Positions 1-25,824 of a stretch of 64,000 nt of DNA are shown here, piece by piece (positions within the stretch are counted from its first letter, which is position 1; every line of letters begins with the position of its first letter). Source of the DNA: Blastobasis lacticolella. Lineage: Eukaryota > Arthropoda > Insecta > Lepidoptera > Blastobasidae. Below the pieces are notes generated by a model, which was not told where the DNA came from, did no database searches, and was given only the letters and a program-made list of their open reading frames with translations. The position numbers were made by a program, and so were the translations under genes. Location: the NCBI GenBank assembly GCA_905147135.1, contig LR990058.1, positions 12,995,349 to 13,059,348 on the forward strand, in the 5' to 3' direction.

Positions 1-14349
<14,349 letters not shown>

Positions 14350-14892
14350 TTTACTATGAAATATAAATACAATTCGTAAATTTACTAAACCAAAACGCCG
14401 AATGAACAAAATCTCAGAATCACTCCACCACTTCAATCCTGCGTGACGTTGCCGTATTTCATTTGTTCTCGCTTGTGCTTGAATGCCGTGACTACGAACC
14501 CTATATATTGGGATAGAAAGAAATAGCGCTCTACAAAATGAGCTGGTCCTATCTCTGTCAATTTGAGCAATAGTTGCACAGCCATACTTCAGTGTTGCCA
14601 TCTAATGGATGGGTTTATATTTTTTAAATATAGTTCACGGAACCTAACTAGATGGCGACGTCTATCGTAATTTTATAGTAATATTAGTTTGTTAGCATGG
14701 AAGGAGGGTGGATATTGGGATAGAAATGTACTGCTCTTACATGCAAAAACTACTCAACCTACTGTGTTTCCACTTTGGACCGTCTTCGGTCTGTACGCGC
14801 ATTCATAATTATTGCTTACTCATTTTACTATATTGGTGGTGGGCAGGACGTTGATGTTGATATGCTGCCTTCTGTACCTACATAAGTTGTAC
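14350..14892. other. TER94 upstream / intergenic region
   Basis: The TER94 promoter and 5' UTR must lie here, upstream of the ATG at 14349. An open frame runs upstream of the ATG to about 14600, but I attach no meaning to it. I see no clear TATA box and no other gene. Confidence 0.4.
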
Positions 14893-14981
14893 ACTAACCG
14901 ATGCTTTTACGGTGAGGGTAAACAGCGTGAGGAAACATGCACATTCGGCGGCTGAATGTGTACGGTGTGTACCTAATCCTG

Positions 14982-15232
14982 TAGCCGTATTCACAATGAT
15001 TCGAAACCGTTTCCGAACGATTCGACACGAAATTCTCGAGCGGCGAATCCGTGTCGATCGATTCGAAAACTGTTATTCAGAATCCCGATAGATTCCACGG
15101 AAACTCTACTCTCTATAACATATGAAAATTTCATAAAAATTAACTGGATCCACATTTTCCTAAGAACTTTTGCGGGGTCCTTTGTCGATTCCGAATCCGA
15201 AACCGATTTACGAGCCATTGTGAATACGGCTA
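14982..15232. mobile_element. MITE, family 3, copy 1
   Basis: A 251-bp element with ends TAGCCGTATTCACAATG and CATTGTGAATACGGCTA, with no coding capacity. The TA at each end fits a Tc1/mariner-like target. Nearly identical to the copy 39 bp downstream. Confidence 0.9.
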
Positions 15233-15271
15233 TTGATCTAACTGGCCTGTTATCAGGGTCACGGAGGTCAG

Positions 15272-15522
15272 TAGGCGTATTCACAATGATTCGAAACCGT
15301 TTCCGAACGATTCGACACGAAATTCTCGAGCGGCGAATCCGTGTCGATCGATTCGAAAACTGTTATTCAGAATTCCGATAGATTCCACGGAAACTCTATT
15401 CTCTATAACATATGAAAATTTCATCAAAATTAACTGAAACCACATTTTTATAAGAACTTTTGTGGGGTCCTTTGTCGATTCCGAATCCGAAACCGATTTA
15501 CGAGCCATTGTGAATACGGCTA
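15272..15522. mobile_element. MITE, family 3, copy 2
   Basis: Also 251 bp, same orientation as copy 1, with ends TAGGCGTATTCACAATG and CATTGTGAATACGGCTA. It differs from copy 1 at only a few positions by eye. Confidence 0.9.
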
Positions 15523-18500
15523 CTTTACTGGTCGCAGTCTACAGCTGTAACTGTCTTTTTTTTATTTAAGTTAAGCATAACAATAAATATAAAAAATCAA
15601 TTAATTCAGGCACTTAAATCTATTAAAGATTTGTAATGTGCTAAGCCTTAGGGAATCGTGATCTAGGCGGACATTTAATCCTTGTCGGACGTGGATATTA
15701 CAACTATCCGCACGTGGTTCAACCTATAACATACATAGGTATCTACAACGGTTGAAGAATGAAACATGTTGCGTGCGAGTGAAGCTAATAAGACGATTTT
15801 TTAGCTCTATTGCGGTTCTATCGTATCTGTCTATCTGTCAATACCTACTTACGTTAGTAGTGTACGGGTATGTCTGGTTTTAAATGAAATGGTTATTTTG
15901 TTAAACAATTTTAGTAGCGTTAAATGGGTAGGTAGCTACATGTTGGAATATAGACATATTCCACTACAAAAACCAATCTCCTAATGGCAACACTCACATA
16001 TCTCTCTCTCTAGTCTGTGGTCTAGGATTCAAACTTTACTTCCGTCCGTGGCCTTCGTTGAAATACAAGCTGCAAAGCTAAGTATAAAACTTTAACTCTG
16101 TGTGTTATTTATCGGCCCCGTAATCCAATATCCTACAGGTTATGGGACCCAGATAAGCTCGCTTCACTGCGCTAATATCATATTTATAAGTTTCAAATAA
16201 AAGTTAAAAGAAACAAACAAGTACGAACATGTCTGACGGTCTGTGCTATTGAAAATCCGTTTGCAAAGTGGGAAAACAAGAAAATCTATGTGAAACGTAA
16301 ATGAAAATTGGAAATCCATTCTGTTTATGGAATTTTAGGATGATTGTACGTCCTGGTTGCATACATAATGAAAGATTACTTTCCACGTGAAATTCATAAG
16401 ACAATGGCGGCCTTACAAACAAAGTTTTGTTTTGGCTGCAAACTCTGCAAAGTGAAAATTCAAGAATAGTCACTAAACCGAATAACAATCGGTTCAAAAA
16501 TTACATAGAGAAGTTACGAGAAGAATTATGAATAAATAAACATCTATAAGTTAGTAAGAATCTGGAATACGGAGTACCTATCCGCCCACAACAAAAGGGA
16601 TGATTTTTCTTTGCTTATATAAATCAAGCATTAAAAATCTCAGTACCTAGCTAAACGTGTGAATTAATTTTCAGATAATATGTAAGTACCCATCAAACGG
16701 TGTACTCATGAAGTAACATTGACATAAAACACTTCCATCAGCAAGTGATCAGCATCTTAGAGGTACATGTACCTGTGGAGTAATAACTGTGGTGCACCTG
16801 CGAAAATCTATTTCAGATCAGATCTATAAATGGAATGAACATCAGTAAAGACGGTAAACTACTGATGCGAGGTAATCCCATCTCAATTTTTTACAAGTAA
16901 ATCTGATGGATAAAATTTATTTATTAAATTTAAATCAAGTGTGCAGTAGTGATCAAAACTAGAGGCATAGCAATCTGTCACATAAACATAAACAAATCTT
17001 TATAAAGTAGACCAACATTTTCCAAATAAAAAAAAAATTCAAAAACTTGCAAATATAATGAGCTACAATACAATATTTATGTCTACTCACTACAGGCCTA
17101 TTTACATTTAAGTTGATAAACAAGTATTTTAGTTGAGACCAAGTTGTGAGTCAAACTTTGTAGACCGGCCAAACTTGTGTTGCACACTTGCCTACCATAC
17201 CATCAGATTACTGTGTGCCTCTAATCTCTTTATTTTCAGCAAAAACAATTTAAAATTGGTTCATTAATTATACAAAATGTGAATAATTTGTTGTGACAAA
17301 ATTCATATGAATAATTTTAGTTGACAAAAAGTGTAACAGTTGGAAAAATATGCGAATCCCTAAGACTAATATAGGATAATTGTGACAAAGTTAACAAAAG
17401 AGACTGTATAAACTTTACACAGTAATAATGTCTCTTAATTTTGGACCACAACAATATAATGTTTGGACATAACGCCAAGATGATAAATATGAACAATATA
17501 ATGTGTGTCAGTTTGTCACATGCTAAGAAGTAATAAAAAATAAAAAAATAGAATAAAAAAAAAAACCATGAAAGTAAACTTTGTGAAGAAATGTAATAAT
17601 TACCTATGAAACAATTGTAGAACACCACAACAAAATGGTGATTTATAATCCTATGTATTGTATAATACCTGATAAAACATGTAATATTTAACTTACATAA
17701 ACATTTTGGGATAAAGCAGTTTTGCCTGCAGCATTTACTATTAAATATTACAAGCACTCATAGATAATATTAATAAATTAAAGTGATACATTAATAAAGT
17801 ACACAAGAAATTAAATATTTTAAAATTTTCTTGTTTATGGTGGATATGAAGGACCCTAAGACTGTTTCAATGATCTGGGAGCCAATTGGTACCCACAATT
17901 GGTATTGTGGGATATGATTTTTTTTTTCCAGCTCTATCATCTAAGAATTATTATTTTGTTTCAAGAAAACAAAAATAATATTATTTTTAGTATTATTCCT
18001 GAACAAACAGGCAATTGAAACAACCGGTGGAAATATAAGATAAAAATAGTAAGCATGGTATTCTGGTGTACCGGATAATAAAAACTATAACCATGCTATA
18101 CCAAACTATTCTAAGATATCTAACACAATACATAAAGTAAATAACGCTATTTCTTCTGCGGTCCAAGTGCTGGGACTGTGTATAAAATCTGATGAGTAGT
18201 GTGTGCTACAAAATCGATAAGTACGAAACAGAATATAAAATACGAGGAATCGGTTTAACCGTAAACCCGTATGAAATAAAATTCGTAAATTAAACGAATA
18301 ATCTGATACTTAGTACGAAATCTGATAGTAGTTTTAAAATAGGTATAATACCTAAATCATGCAATATTATAAATCTGATAAATTGTTACTGTGATGTGGC
18401 TAAAGCTATCCAAGCATGATCTGATAAAGGTATGAAACCTGTCTCTAATAAATATAATAAAATCTTTATGTGTAAATGAAAGAAATTCCTATGAAACCAG

Positions 18501-19122
18501 TATTTAAAACTTGTACTGCTGTCAAAACATTGATGGTTTTTATTTATCTTAAATGAGTGTTTTGAATGACATGCGACATACCCTATTTCATACAGATTTT
18601 ACTGTATGAATTAAAAAGAGCTATTTCAAAAATATGGCTATTTTAACAAATAGTCTAAATAAATTTGTTTTATTGTTATTATACATACATACCTACATAC
18701 ACAGTTACGCTTTTATCCCATGGACAAGGGGTGTTTTTGTAGTAAACTAATTGCAGAGTATGTATGTATTTCCTGTAATTTTCTATAATAATAATTTACT
18801 GTACTCGCCTTAGGTTAAGAATGTAATGGGGATCCGAATAAATTATTGTATATTTCTATTTTAAGAATAGTAAGTAAGAATTATATTTATGTCTATGGGC
18901 CTTGCTGCCTGTAATAATTGAATAATGATAAAGATTTAATAAATCATGTTGCCAAGAGTCTTAGTAAAGACTATTATATAGACAAATGAAACCTTTGCAC
19001 TTGCAAGTTCAGCTGCTTGCAGTTAATAGTAAATTTTTATAAGTTGTGACTTGGAAATAACTTACTTAAGATAGTGAAATAGCCTACTTATTTTAAATAA
19101 AGTGGCACAAATAAAAACTATC

Positions 19123-19294
19123 AGGGGGCACGGCAGTGTTCCTAAGCCACGCCAAGTCGAACAGTCAAAAATATTTCTATAAGTAATGCAAATTATTGTA
19201 ACTATGAAGGGGGCACGGCAGTGTTCCTAAGACACGCCAAGTCTAGTTAACAATAAATTTAGGGGGTACGGCAGTGTCCTCCGCCAAGTCGAAT
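19123..19294 (+). repeat. Three repeats inside the LTR element
   Basis: A motif beginning AGGGGGCACGGCAGTGT and ending ACGCCAAGTC occurs at about 19123 and 19207, with a shortened form at about 19261. Spacers are AT-rich. Function unknown. Confidence 0.8.
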
Positions 19295-19757
19295 ATATAT
19301 AAACAAAGGAAATACAAAAGGCAACAAGTACTTTTTTAACAGAAAATAGTGTATTTGAATGATAATACATATTGTGGTACCTACAGGGCAAACGGGACAT
19401 ACACCAAGATGATTTTGCCCTCTCTCTTCTGTTGGTCGGCTGGAAAATATTTCTTTAGAAATAAGCTGTACCTGTTGTGATTTAGCTGTATGTCAATTTT
19501 GTAAACTATTTATTGTGCACAATAAACTGTAAAATAAATAAATAAAATGATTATGATGATGAGTACCTACCATAAATTCAATACTACCTATTTACTTAAT
19601 AAGAGTTTTCTAAGTTGGAGCAGATGACATTACTTTATGATTTACATATGGCAAATATAACTATAAATTTATGGTATAATTAATATACTCAATCCAAGAC
19701 AACAACCCTGTAGGCCTACCCACTTGCACAATCCCTCGGTTGTGAATGAATGTGCAG

Positions 19758-19907
19758 TAGGCCTAGCACAAGTTGCTCTCGCGCGCGATAAGCGAGAAAA
19801 AGCGCGACATAGGTATTGCTATCTCTTTCGTCTTAGTATTGAGAGAAAGAGACAAACGCTCTTTTACGGCGCGAGCTTTATCATGGACACACTTGTGCTA
19901 GGGCCAC
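19758..19907. mobile_element. MITE, family 4, nested in the LTR element
   Basis: Inverted ends GTAGGCCTAGCACAAGT and ACTTGTGCTAGGGCCAC bracket about 150 bp that is GC-richer than its surroundings. It sits in the interior of the copia-type element. Confidence 0.75.
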
Positions 19908-20974
19908 TGGTAAACATAGTGTTATAAACATTTTGACATCAAAAGAAGTTGAGAAATGTAATCATGTTATATGTTTTTGTAAAACACATCACCTAGATGT
20001 TGTTAAAATTGAATGTAAGTATGTGAAATTGTACTATCTTGAATCAAATAAATTGAAACAAATAAAGTGTAATTGTGTTATGTATCACAATTTAACTAAA
20101 TGAGTACAACTCACACATTTCACTTACATAATTTTGAATAAAGTGATACTGTTTTGAGTTATAGGCATATTGTTGTTAGTTTTAAACATAATTTATAATT
20201 GATTAGCAGAAGTATTGATCAAGTTGCTAGCTCTTGCATTAAGTAAAATGACTATGAATATATGAAATAAGAATCAAATCCAAAGTAAGACAAATTAATG
20301 GAAATATCTATTTGTTTGGAAGAAAATAATTACTTCAAATAAAGTATCGTCACTGACGTCATGATTGAGAAGATTTACAGGTGAAATAAGTTTTTAGAAT
20401 ACCTATGTATAACAATGTTATTCAACTAAATTTGATTTGTAATGTAATGATAAAAGATTTGTTGATTTTATTAAGAATGTGTAAGATGTAACTTTATTAT
20501 GTAATAAGCTAATTCTAGCTGCAATTTGCAACTTAATATTTAAGTTGACATGGTTTGATTAGGTTTTCCTGGGTTTCCCTAATCCTAGCAACAAATGTTG
20601 GACCATATAAATGTTATAATTTTTCCCAGAATTTACATGGAAGGCTTGTTATATTTTGTTTAGCTAAAGCTGTTTATTGAACATGGTCAATGAACCATTA
20701 TGTTTTGATAAATCTTTGATAGAGAGTGTTGGCCAATTTCGTTTAGATAAGAGATCAATTTTTGAGGGGGGCTGTTGGAATATAGACATATTCCACTACA
20801 AAAACCAATCTCCTAATGGCAACACTCACATATCTCTCTCTCTAGTCTGTGGTCTAGGATTCAAACTTTACTTCCGTCCGTGGCCTTCGTTGAAATACAA
20901 GCTGCAAAGCTAAGTATAAAACTTTAACTCTGTGTGTTATTTATCGGCCCCGTAATCCAATATCCTACACTACA

Positions 20975-21802
20975 AAATAAAAATACTTAAAATGCCTCAT
21001 TGCAATCGGCTGAAAATAAGGTACAGTCGAGTTCATTAATATGTGAGCATTCCCAAGGCTCAAAATATAACTGTACATGAAAAGGTACTTATATATCTGA
21101 GCAGATGTACATATGTTTGATTGAAGAATCTGCTCAGATATATAAGTACCCTTCCATGTACATTTATATTTGAAGCCTTGGTAATGCTCATATATTAATG
21201 AACTCGACTGTACCTACGCATTATCATAGGAAGGATAAATAAATAGGAACTTATTAGAAAGAGAATCGGATAATAATAAAATCATCTTGGCGTTAATGTC
21301 CCGGTTGGTTTCACGCACGAGGGCCTGGGGTCCACCGTGACCATGATCCAGGATTTGGCAGGTCAGGTAATTACAGTTAAGTATGTAATTTTGACGTTGC
21401 GTTTTTTTATTTTTATGATTTTGTGGAATTCAACGATTAACATTTATCTATCATGGCTAAATAAAAAACTGAAAACCTCAAAAAAAAAATTACAGTTACA
21501 TTTCGGAAACGGATGATCTAATTAAAACCGTTCTTATTGCATCCTCTTAAAATCCTATCCAATGGCACCCAGAACGGAATAAATGAAAAGAAAAACCACC
21601 GCCTTCACGTGTAGGTAGAGACTAAAAGGTACCTACATATTTTCAAAGGTTTATTTTCCAACTTTGTCGTGTTGATTAATATATTAACCATACCATATTC
21701 AGCTCTCATACATCTACCAATAGTTTCTATCTCAATACCAACAGATAGACCAGACAGTGGCGAAACTAGATTTTCGTGTTTTACTTCTGAACTCTAAAAA
21801 CG
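20975..21802. other. Intergenic region with foldback element and SINE piece
   Basis: Contains a foldback element (21020-21214) and a SINE family A tail fragment at about 21281-21375. The remainder is AT-rich. AATAAA at about 21650 on the minus strand could serve the gene ending at 21803. Confidence 0.5.
21020..21214. mobile_element. Foldback MITE, 195 bp
   Basis: Near-perfect palindrome from GGTACAGTCGAGTTCATTAA to TTAATGAACTCGACTGTACC. The whole element can form one long hairpin with a small central loop. Confidence 0.9.
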
Positions 21803-22453
21803 TTAATGCATCACATAATTTAACACTTTTGATATCTCGAAGTTCGGGATGAAACATGGATCAATTTCCTCTTCTTCTTGGCCTCTATAATAGTTTTTAT
21901 ACTCTTTGATTGCTCTCTTCAGTTTCTTTCCCAACCGAACTCGGTCCTTCGAGCCCATCCGATCGATTGCCTTCACAATACTATTTATGACAGCTCTCGT
22001 CTCTTCCTTTATACTCATTTTGAAATCATTAGCGTAATCCAACAAATCATGTACGTAGTCGTCAAAAAGGCCCCCTTGCTGGGCGTTCACAACTTCGTCC
22101 ATAGCTTTGAAGAATTCTACTGCTCGCGGATTATGATTCGCATATGCGTCTTTGTACGCCTCGAACTCGTCTGGCATGGCTTCCTTATCTTTTGACAGAG
22201 TTTTGAATACCTTCGCCATCTTCCGGGCAATTCTGTAGTCGACTTTACGGAGTTCCTTACGCAGAAGTTTGCAGTATTTTTTGTTTTTCTTGTCGAGCCC
22301 CCCGGAGAGCAAATCCAACATGTGCTTCGTAAATTTTCCAAATATGCCTTCGTTGTAAACGGTAGTGTCACGTGCAGCAATATCTAAGTTATGAATTGCT
22401 CCCACAGCACAAATGCAGTAAAAAGTAAGACATATTATTTTTATACGAAGCAT
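21803..22453 (-). CDS. Secreted helical protein, member 1 of local family
   Basis: 216 residues, single exon. I choose the start at 22453 because it opens directly with a signal peptide (MLRIKIICLTFYCICAVGA); an in-frame upstream start would put 21 charged residues ahead of it. No Ser-rich block. The mature part is Lys/Glu/Asp-rich and predicted helical. It aligns with the C-terminal domain of the other three members: FDDYVHDLLDYAND matches YMDDYIYDVVRFAD, and KKLKRAIKEYKNYY matches KSSFKSAATEYNQY. That makes it the most divergent member, lacking the N-terminal low-complexity region. Function unknown; secretion is inferred from the signal peptide. The TATA and leader shared by the other members are not seen here. 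Confidence 0.8.
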   Translation of the reverse strand: MLRIKIICLTFYCICAVGAIHNLDIAARDTTVYNEGIFGKFTKHMLDLLSGGLDKKNKKYCKLLRKELRKVDYRIARKMAKVFKTLSKDKEAMPDEFEAYKDAYANHNPRAVEFFKAMDEVVNAQQGGLFDDYVHDLLDYANDFKMSIKEETRAVINSIVKAIDRMGSKDRVRLGKKLKRAIKEYKNYYRGQEEEEIDPCFIPNFEISKVLNYVMH

Positions 22454-23114
22454 AATAGGTAAGCCAGATTCAAAATACCGGTTGCTCTCTTTTTCATGAG
22501 TGATTCGAGCTCTCAAATAAGTACTTTATTTAACAGTTGATCAGTGTCGTTAAACGGCTATAAATTAGTTATTAAAGCGAAAATTAAGGTAATAAGCCAT
22601 GTGTGTGTAATCTCACAGTGAGTAGGAATCAATAGGAACATAATCGTGACACACGCCACACGGACGGCATGTGGCGACGGCAGCCGTTGCTATAGTTATG
22701 CTTGCCAGTTTATCAATCATTATCAATAGACTGCAAAGTGTCAGTGTAAATGTCGGTCGCTGTTGTAGACCCCACTACTATCGTAGAATGTTCTGTGCAC
22801 GCGAGAGTTCATGTCCATCACGCTAGGTTATTTAGGTATTCAGCCGCGCTAGGTTATCTAGGTTATTTAGGTATTCGTCGTTAGGTATTCAGCCTACATT
22901 CCGCATTGGAACATACAGTCTAGATAAAAAATAATAACGTATATACCTACCTATAAATGCTTTCAATTGCCAATCTTTATTTGTTTTACTAAATTAAAGC
23001 AGTGAACACAATTAGAACAAAAGAAGTCCATGTTACACACGATAAACATTTTTAGAATTACAAATACTTATTTATTATACACACATAAATCTTTATTATA
23101 TGTATTTTTGTTAT
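22454..23114. other. Intergenic, nothing recognised
   Basis: AT-rich with short imperfect repeats of CTAGGTTATTTAGGTATTC around 22823-22890. No gene or clear mobile element seen. Confidence 0.5.
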
Positions 23115-23355
23115 ATTACACTGGCCGTGTGGTGTCCGGCTGAGTAGAATAGCACCAACCACAACTGTGTTGTACAAGGCGACTGTTTTACAGGCAAAAG
23201 ATCTAGAGCCTCCATTGGCTGGAAAATGGGCTGCAACGTTTTCCATTGTTATATTTACAACACTGCGATAACCAAACCGCCTGCCAAGCGTGGAGATCCC
23301 CTTTCGTGGGAGAGGCCCTAAGTCCTGTAGTGGACTGTTAGGGGCTGTGATAACG
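23115..23355 (-). repeat. Dispersed repeat, family R1 (inverted)
   Basis: Reverse-complement copy of the module at 12560-12825, with GGCCGTGTGGTGTCCGGC at its left and GTAGTGGACTGTTAGGGGCT at its right. Ends about 40 bp from the stop of the neighbouring secreted-protein gene. Confidence 0.7.
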
Positions 23356-23395
23356 ATGATTTCTTATACAAAAATATTCTAAAAGAGATCTAATT

Positions 23396-24220
23396 TTATG
23401 TTTTTTTCAATGAAATCGATAATTCCATTGGTGACCAAATTTTCATTTTATTCTCCAATGGATCGCCCGTTGACCCTTTTGGTGTGGTGTCGTTATATTC
23501 TTGTAGAGCATATTTGAAGAGTAATAATAATTCCTCGCGTTTCTGTTTCTTTAGTTGATAGACAGCATTAAAAATAACATTATTGAACACGTTCTTTGTT
23601 TTCTCAAGCATACCCGTGACTCGTTCGGTACCGTATCTCTCAACCTCATTGATGTAAGCATGCATGCATTCTTCGTGATCGCTGGTATAGATTGAGTTCC
23701 ACACTCGAAATAATTCATTTTTCATTTTTCTACTAGGATTTTTCATGAGACGCCAAAAACTTTGCACTTTAGGGGCTAGCAAGTCATTGTTGTCTGTAGT
23801 TGCCGAATGTTTCAGGTTCCTCCTGAATTTTTTTATTGCTCTCCGCATCAGAAATCCCGATCCCGTGTTTCTGAGACCGCAGCTAAGAACGTCGAAGTAA
23901 GTTATTAAGTCTTCCTGCTTGAATGTTTTGAGCGTCAAACACAATTTCTTAATGAAGTTGTAGAGTGGCCCCGTTGGCTCTGGTGGCTTAATTTGATTTT
24001 TTATTTTTTTTAAGTATTCTTTTCTTACATCCACTTCGACAGTCCAATTATCATGGCGTCCATGGTCGAGTCGAAAAAACTCTTCGGATGTCTTATCAGA
24101 ACTTCTACTCGTATCACAGCTTGAATCAGAATCGCTGGACCCAGACTCAGATCCACTCTTACTAGACGAACGCGCCACCGTAACAGAAAACAGTGTGAAT
24201 AAAATCATCAGAGCGTACAT
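23396..24220 (-). CDS. Secreted Ser-rich helical protein, member 2 of local family
   Basis: 274 residues, one exon. Signal peptide MYALMILFTLFSVTVA, then a Ser/Asp-rich block (about 17-45), then a Lys-rich helical domain beginning at GPLYNFIKKLCLTLK. The same start (GPLYNFVMNIC) is found in the plus-strand members at 43023 and 47766. Further shared points are FRVWNSIYTSDHE (FNNWNSIYGINHD) and a helix ending in EYND/EYNQ. The TATA-like box and leader match those members at the same 45-bp distance, so transcription is probably similar. No known domain is recognised. Candidate roles (salivary, silk, cuticle or glandular secretion) cannot be told apart from sequence. Confidence 0.87.
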   Translation of the reverse strand: MYALMILFTLFSVTVARSSSKSGSESGSSDSDSSCDTSRSSDKTSEEFFRLDHGRHDNWTVEVDVRKEYLKKIKNQIKPPEPTGPLYNFIKKLCLTLKTFKQEDLITYFDVLSCGLRNTGSGFLMRRAIKKFRRNLKHSATTDNNDLLAPKVQSFWRLMKNPSRKMKNELFRVWNSIYTSDHEECMHAYINEVERYGTERVTGMLEKTKNVFNNVIFNAVYQLKKQKREELLLLFKYALQEYNDTTPKGSTGDPLENKMKIWSPMELSISLKKT

Positions 24221-24259
24221 TCTGAAACTCAGTTGGAAGCGAAATTAATTGAACGTCGG

Positions 24260-24265
24260 TTAATA
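24260..24265 (-). promoter_or_regulatory. TATA-like box of family member 2
   Basis: TATTAA on the minus strand starts 45 bases before the ATG, followed by CAATTAATTTCGCTTC and TTTCAG before the ATG. The order and spacing match the TATAAAA boxes at 42978 and 47721. Confidence 0.65.
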
Positions 24266-24786
24266 GCCAGTGGAAAATTAAACGACTTGCCGATGCCAAG
24301 AGTTGAATTCCATTTGTGTATGTAAACAATACCGTACAATGTTTGGAAGATATGGATGGAATTTTATTTAGTAAAAGTACCTAATGCTGTCTTTCGAGAT
24401 TTTCGAAAGATCGGTGATGCTCAAAAGCCTAAAAATAAACTTATAAAAGAATTATATATAGTAGGTATATGAATTAGAAAATAGTATCTAATTATGCCCA
24501 ACATTCCTTCGTGCCAGGATATGGTAAAAGCCTAATTGTCATCAGCTCAATGAACTCATTGAGACTTGCCGTACTCAAGTGATAAAAGCAAGCTTTATTA
24601 CATCTGGTAATGACGTCATAATGATTGGCCAGAGCCCAATTATGTATATTCATATTCATTTATTTGTAGGTACTAAGTTGCCTTTTTTACATTTTTCTCT
24701 TATTAATATGTAGTATGAACCACGTTAAATAAAAGTTTCCGCGCAAAGTCTGCATAATTCAGAAATTCACTTGCAAAGGACAACAT

Positions 24787-24981
24787 CAGAGGGCCTAGTG
24801 TGAGTTCCGCTTCGATTTTACTTAACTATCGCGTTTGCGTTTACGTCGAAATTAGTATGAAGAAAAAAACTTCATTTACGTACCACTAGGCGGCGCTATA
24901 TATGTTTTCATACTAATTTCCACGTAAACGCAAACGCGATAGTAAAGTAAAATCGAAGCGGAACTCACACTAGGCCCTCTG
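24787..24981. mobile_element. Foldback MITE, family 5
   Basis: 195 bp with long inverted ends, CAGAGGGCCTAGTGTGAGTT and AACTCACACTAGGCCCTCTG, extending about 75 bp inward. A single end occurs alone near 62673. Confidence 0.9.
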
Positions 24982-25042
24982 TTCGAAAACGGCCATTACA
25001 GACAGGCAGCCCCCCGAGGGTAAGTAAATATAGGGCATGTTG

Positions 25043-25055
25043 GTTGCCTAGCAAC
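25043..25055 (+). promoter_or_regulatory. RFX X-box, candidate TMEM67 promoter element
   Basis: GTTGCCTAGCAAC matches the RFX consensus half-sites (GTNRCC, one-base spacer, RGYAAC) exactly. It precedes a likely noncoding exon for the ciliary gene TMEM67. RFX factors control transition-zone genes in animals; the link here is inference from position and motif. Confidence 0.55.
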
Positions 25056-25056
25056 C

Positions 25057-25186
25057 AGCGATCTAAACTAACAACGGCCAACATTCACAAACAGAGAACT
25101 TGTTTTGTTTTCATAATATTAATACTGGATAGTGTTTTGTTTCAGTGTTTTTAGAAGTTGTATTTTGTTCGTGAGCACAAGAGCGT
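25057..25186 (+). other. TMEM67: Putative noncoding first exon of TMEM67
   Basis: Ends at a strong donor GTAAGTAC (25187), with a weaker one, GTGAGCAC, at 25171. The coding exon is preceded by a good acceptor (pyrimidine tract, then TTTATAG ending at 27470), which implies an upstream noncoding exon. The transcription start is not determined. Confidence 0.4.
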
Positions 25187-25824
25187 GTAAGTACATAGTT
25201 ATGAGCATAGTACAAATGATACGCTAGCTAACTTAAACTTTCTCGATTTTATTCAGTTTCTTTAAAATGTCTCGGTTTTTTACAAGCTGATACCCAATCG
25301 GCATTAAGTAGGTAGGTATATACTAACTAGCACAGAACGTCGATTTTACTATCTCTACACAAATAAATTTCTAATAATACCTATTTGCCTTATTGCACTA
25401 AACTTTTGGCGATTCCTAACTTCATTTAAAATATTACTAACCAGAAAAAGCATTGTACCAACACCAACATAATGTAAAAACTTAACTCGATAAGTCACTC
25501 TTAAAATTTTTGATACCGATTTCGTGTCCCCTAAATGCTGAAATATTTTATGACATCACCTTACAAGTTGCCTAAGTTTAGTGCATTAGGGAAAATAACT
25601 ACAAACTTTGTACCTTATCCTATTCAACTTGCAACTAGTTTTAAACAACGATTAAAACTTTAGGTCGTAGAACTATATAATATCTAGATATTATCAAAAG
25701 TGCATTAGCTTACTTACAAAAGTACTTAGATTGTAGACAAGAACTTAGGTGGCGCAATATGGCTAAGTGCAGGCTGCCATAAACGCATGTGTTCATACAC
25801 ATCAACCGCTGACACGTGGGCACT

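Larger units (their letters stand above)
14893..15560 (+). mobile_element. SINE family A copy split by two MITEs
   Basis: The left piece (14893-14981) has TAACCGATGC and TTACGGTGAGG. The middle piece (15233-15271) has TATCAGGGTCACGGAGGTCA. The right piece (15523-15560) has GGTCGCAGTCTACAGCTGTAA. In order these match the body of SINE family A (compare the intact copy at 40464-40817), with one MITE in each gap. Confidence 0.65.
15941..20969 (+). mobile_element. Non-autonomous copia-type LTR retrotransposon
   Basis: Two 197-bp LTRs, 15941-16137 and 20773-20969, start TGTTGGAATATAG, end CAATATCCTACA and look identical by eye. The 5-bp target duplication CTACA is at 15936-15940 and 20970-20974. 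The primer-binding site GGTTATGGGACCCAG follows the 5' LTR directly, as in copia elements primed by an internal half of initiator tRNA-Met. A polypurine tract GAGGGGGGC abuts the 3' LTR. The 4635-bp interior is AT-rich with no gag, protease, integrase or reverse transcriptase frame; plus-strand ORFs are under 80 codons. It must be mobilised in trans (LARD-like). Matching LTRs and an exact target duplication imply recent insertion. Confidence 0.93.

Noticed and set aside
17317..17757. 146-codon minus-strand ORF inside the LTR element
   Set aside because: Phe/Ile/Tyr-rich product of very AT-rich sequence, no domain, antisense to the element. Taken as chance.
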